In this document: positions 6,693 through 6,716 of the stretch, piece after piece
How the letters are laid out: the number at the start of each line of letters is the position of its first letter
How positions within the stretch are numbered: position 1 is the stretch's first letter
Origin: JBBRMW01 sp038239365
GTDB taxonomy: Bacteria; Chloroflexota; Anaerolineae; Aggregatilineales; UBA2796
DNA length: 6,716 nt
NCBI GenBank assembly: GCA_038239365.1
Contig: JBBSEU010000301.1
Location: 1-6,716 of the forward strand
Direction: 5' to 3'
Made by a program: the position numbers and the translations under genes
Notes under the pieces: model-generated
What the model saw: the letters and a program-made list of their open reading frames with translations, nothing else
What the model was told of the DNA's origin: nothing
Databases searched by the model: none

Positions 6693-6716
6693 GAGAGTGA
6701 TTTGTACGAGATGAGC

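Overview
The window looks like chromosomal DNA of a free-living bacterium, most likely a member of the Chloroflexota (Anaerolineae-like). That assignment is inference. It rests on the moderately GC-rich composition, a large GT39-like membrane protein carrying a pair of C-terminal beta-sandwich domains of a kind I associate with that phylum, a C39-like peptidase of similar flavour, and a clostridial/Chloroflexota-type Ddl ending. No 16S or other decisive marker is present. I see no phage genes, insertion sequences, CRISPR arrays, tRNAs or rRNAs.

Layout. On the + strand, positions 21-3136 hold three tightly spaced genes (gaps of 23 and 27 bases) that look like one transcription unit: a D-alanine--D-alanine ligase (ddl), a C39-like cysteine peptidase domain protein, and a Cys/Met-metabolism PLP-dependent (trans-sulfuration type) enzyme. 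On the - strand, read from the right edge, are ATP synthase F0 subunit c (atpE) and a subunit b that continues into the C-terminal domain of subunit delta (atpF-type fusion). Both have strong AGGAGG ribosome binding sites. A clear rho-independent terminator follows at 5673-5697. Immediately past it, still on the - strand, lies an 835-residue polytopic membrane protein that resembles GT39-type lipid-linked-sugar glycosyltransferases. It runs convergently into the PLP enzyme with only 16 bases between the stop codons.

How the genes work together. Ddl makes the D-Ala-D-Ala dipeptide for peptidoglycan. The PLP enzyme belongs to sulfur amino-acid metabolism, and the C39-like protein has no assigned substrate. 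AtpE and the b/delta protein form part of the proton-translocating rotor and the peripheral stalk of F-type ATP synthase. The F1 genes are absent: the transcript ends in a terminator straight after the b/delta gene, so alpha, gamma, beta and epsilon must be encoded elsewhere. The most unusual item is that b/delta fusion. It keeps the b transmembrane helix and coiled coil and the C-terminal beta module of delta, but has no room for the N-terminal helical domain of delta that normally caps F1.
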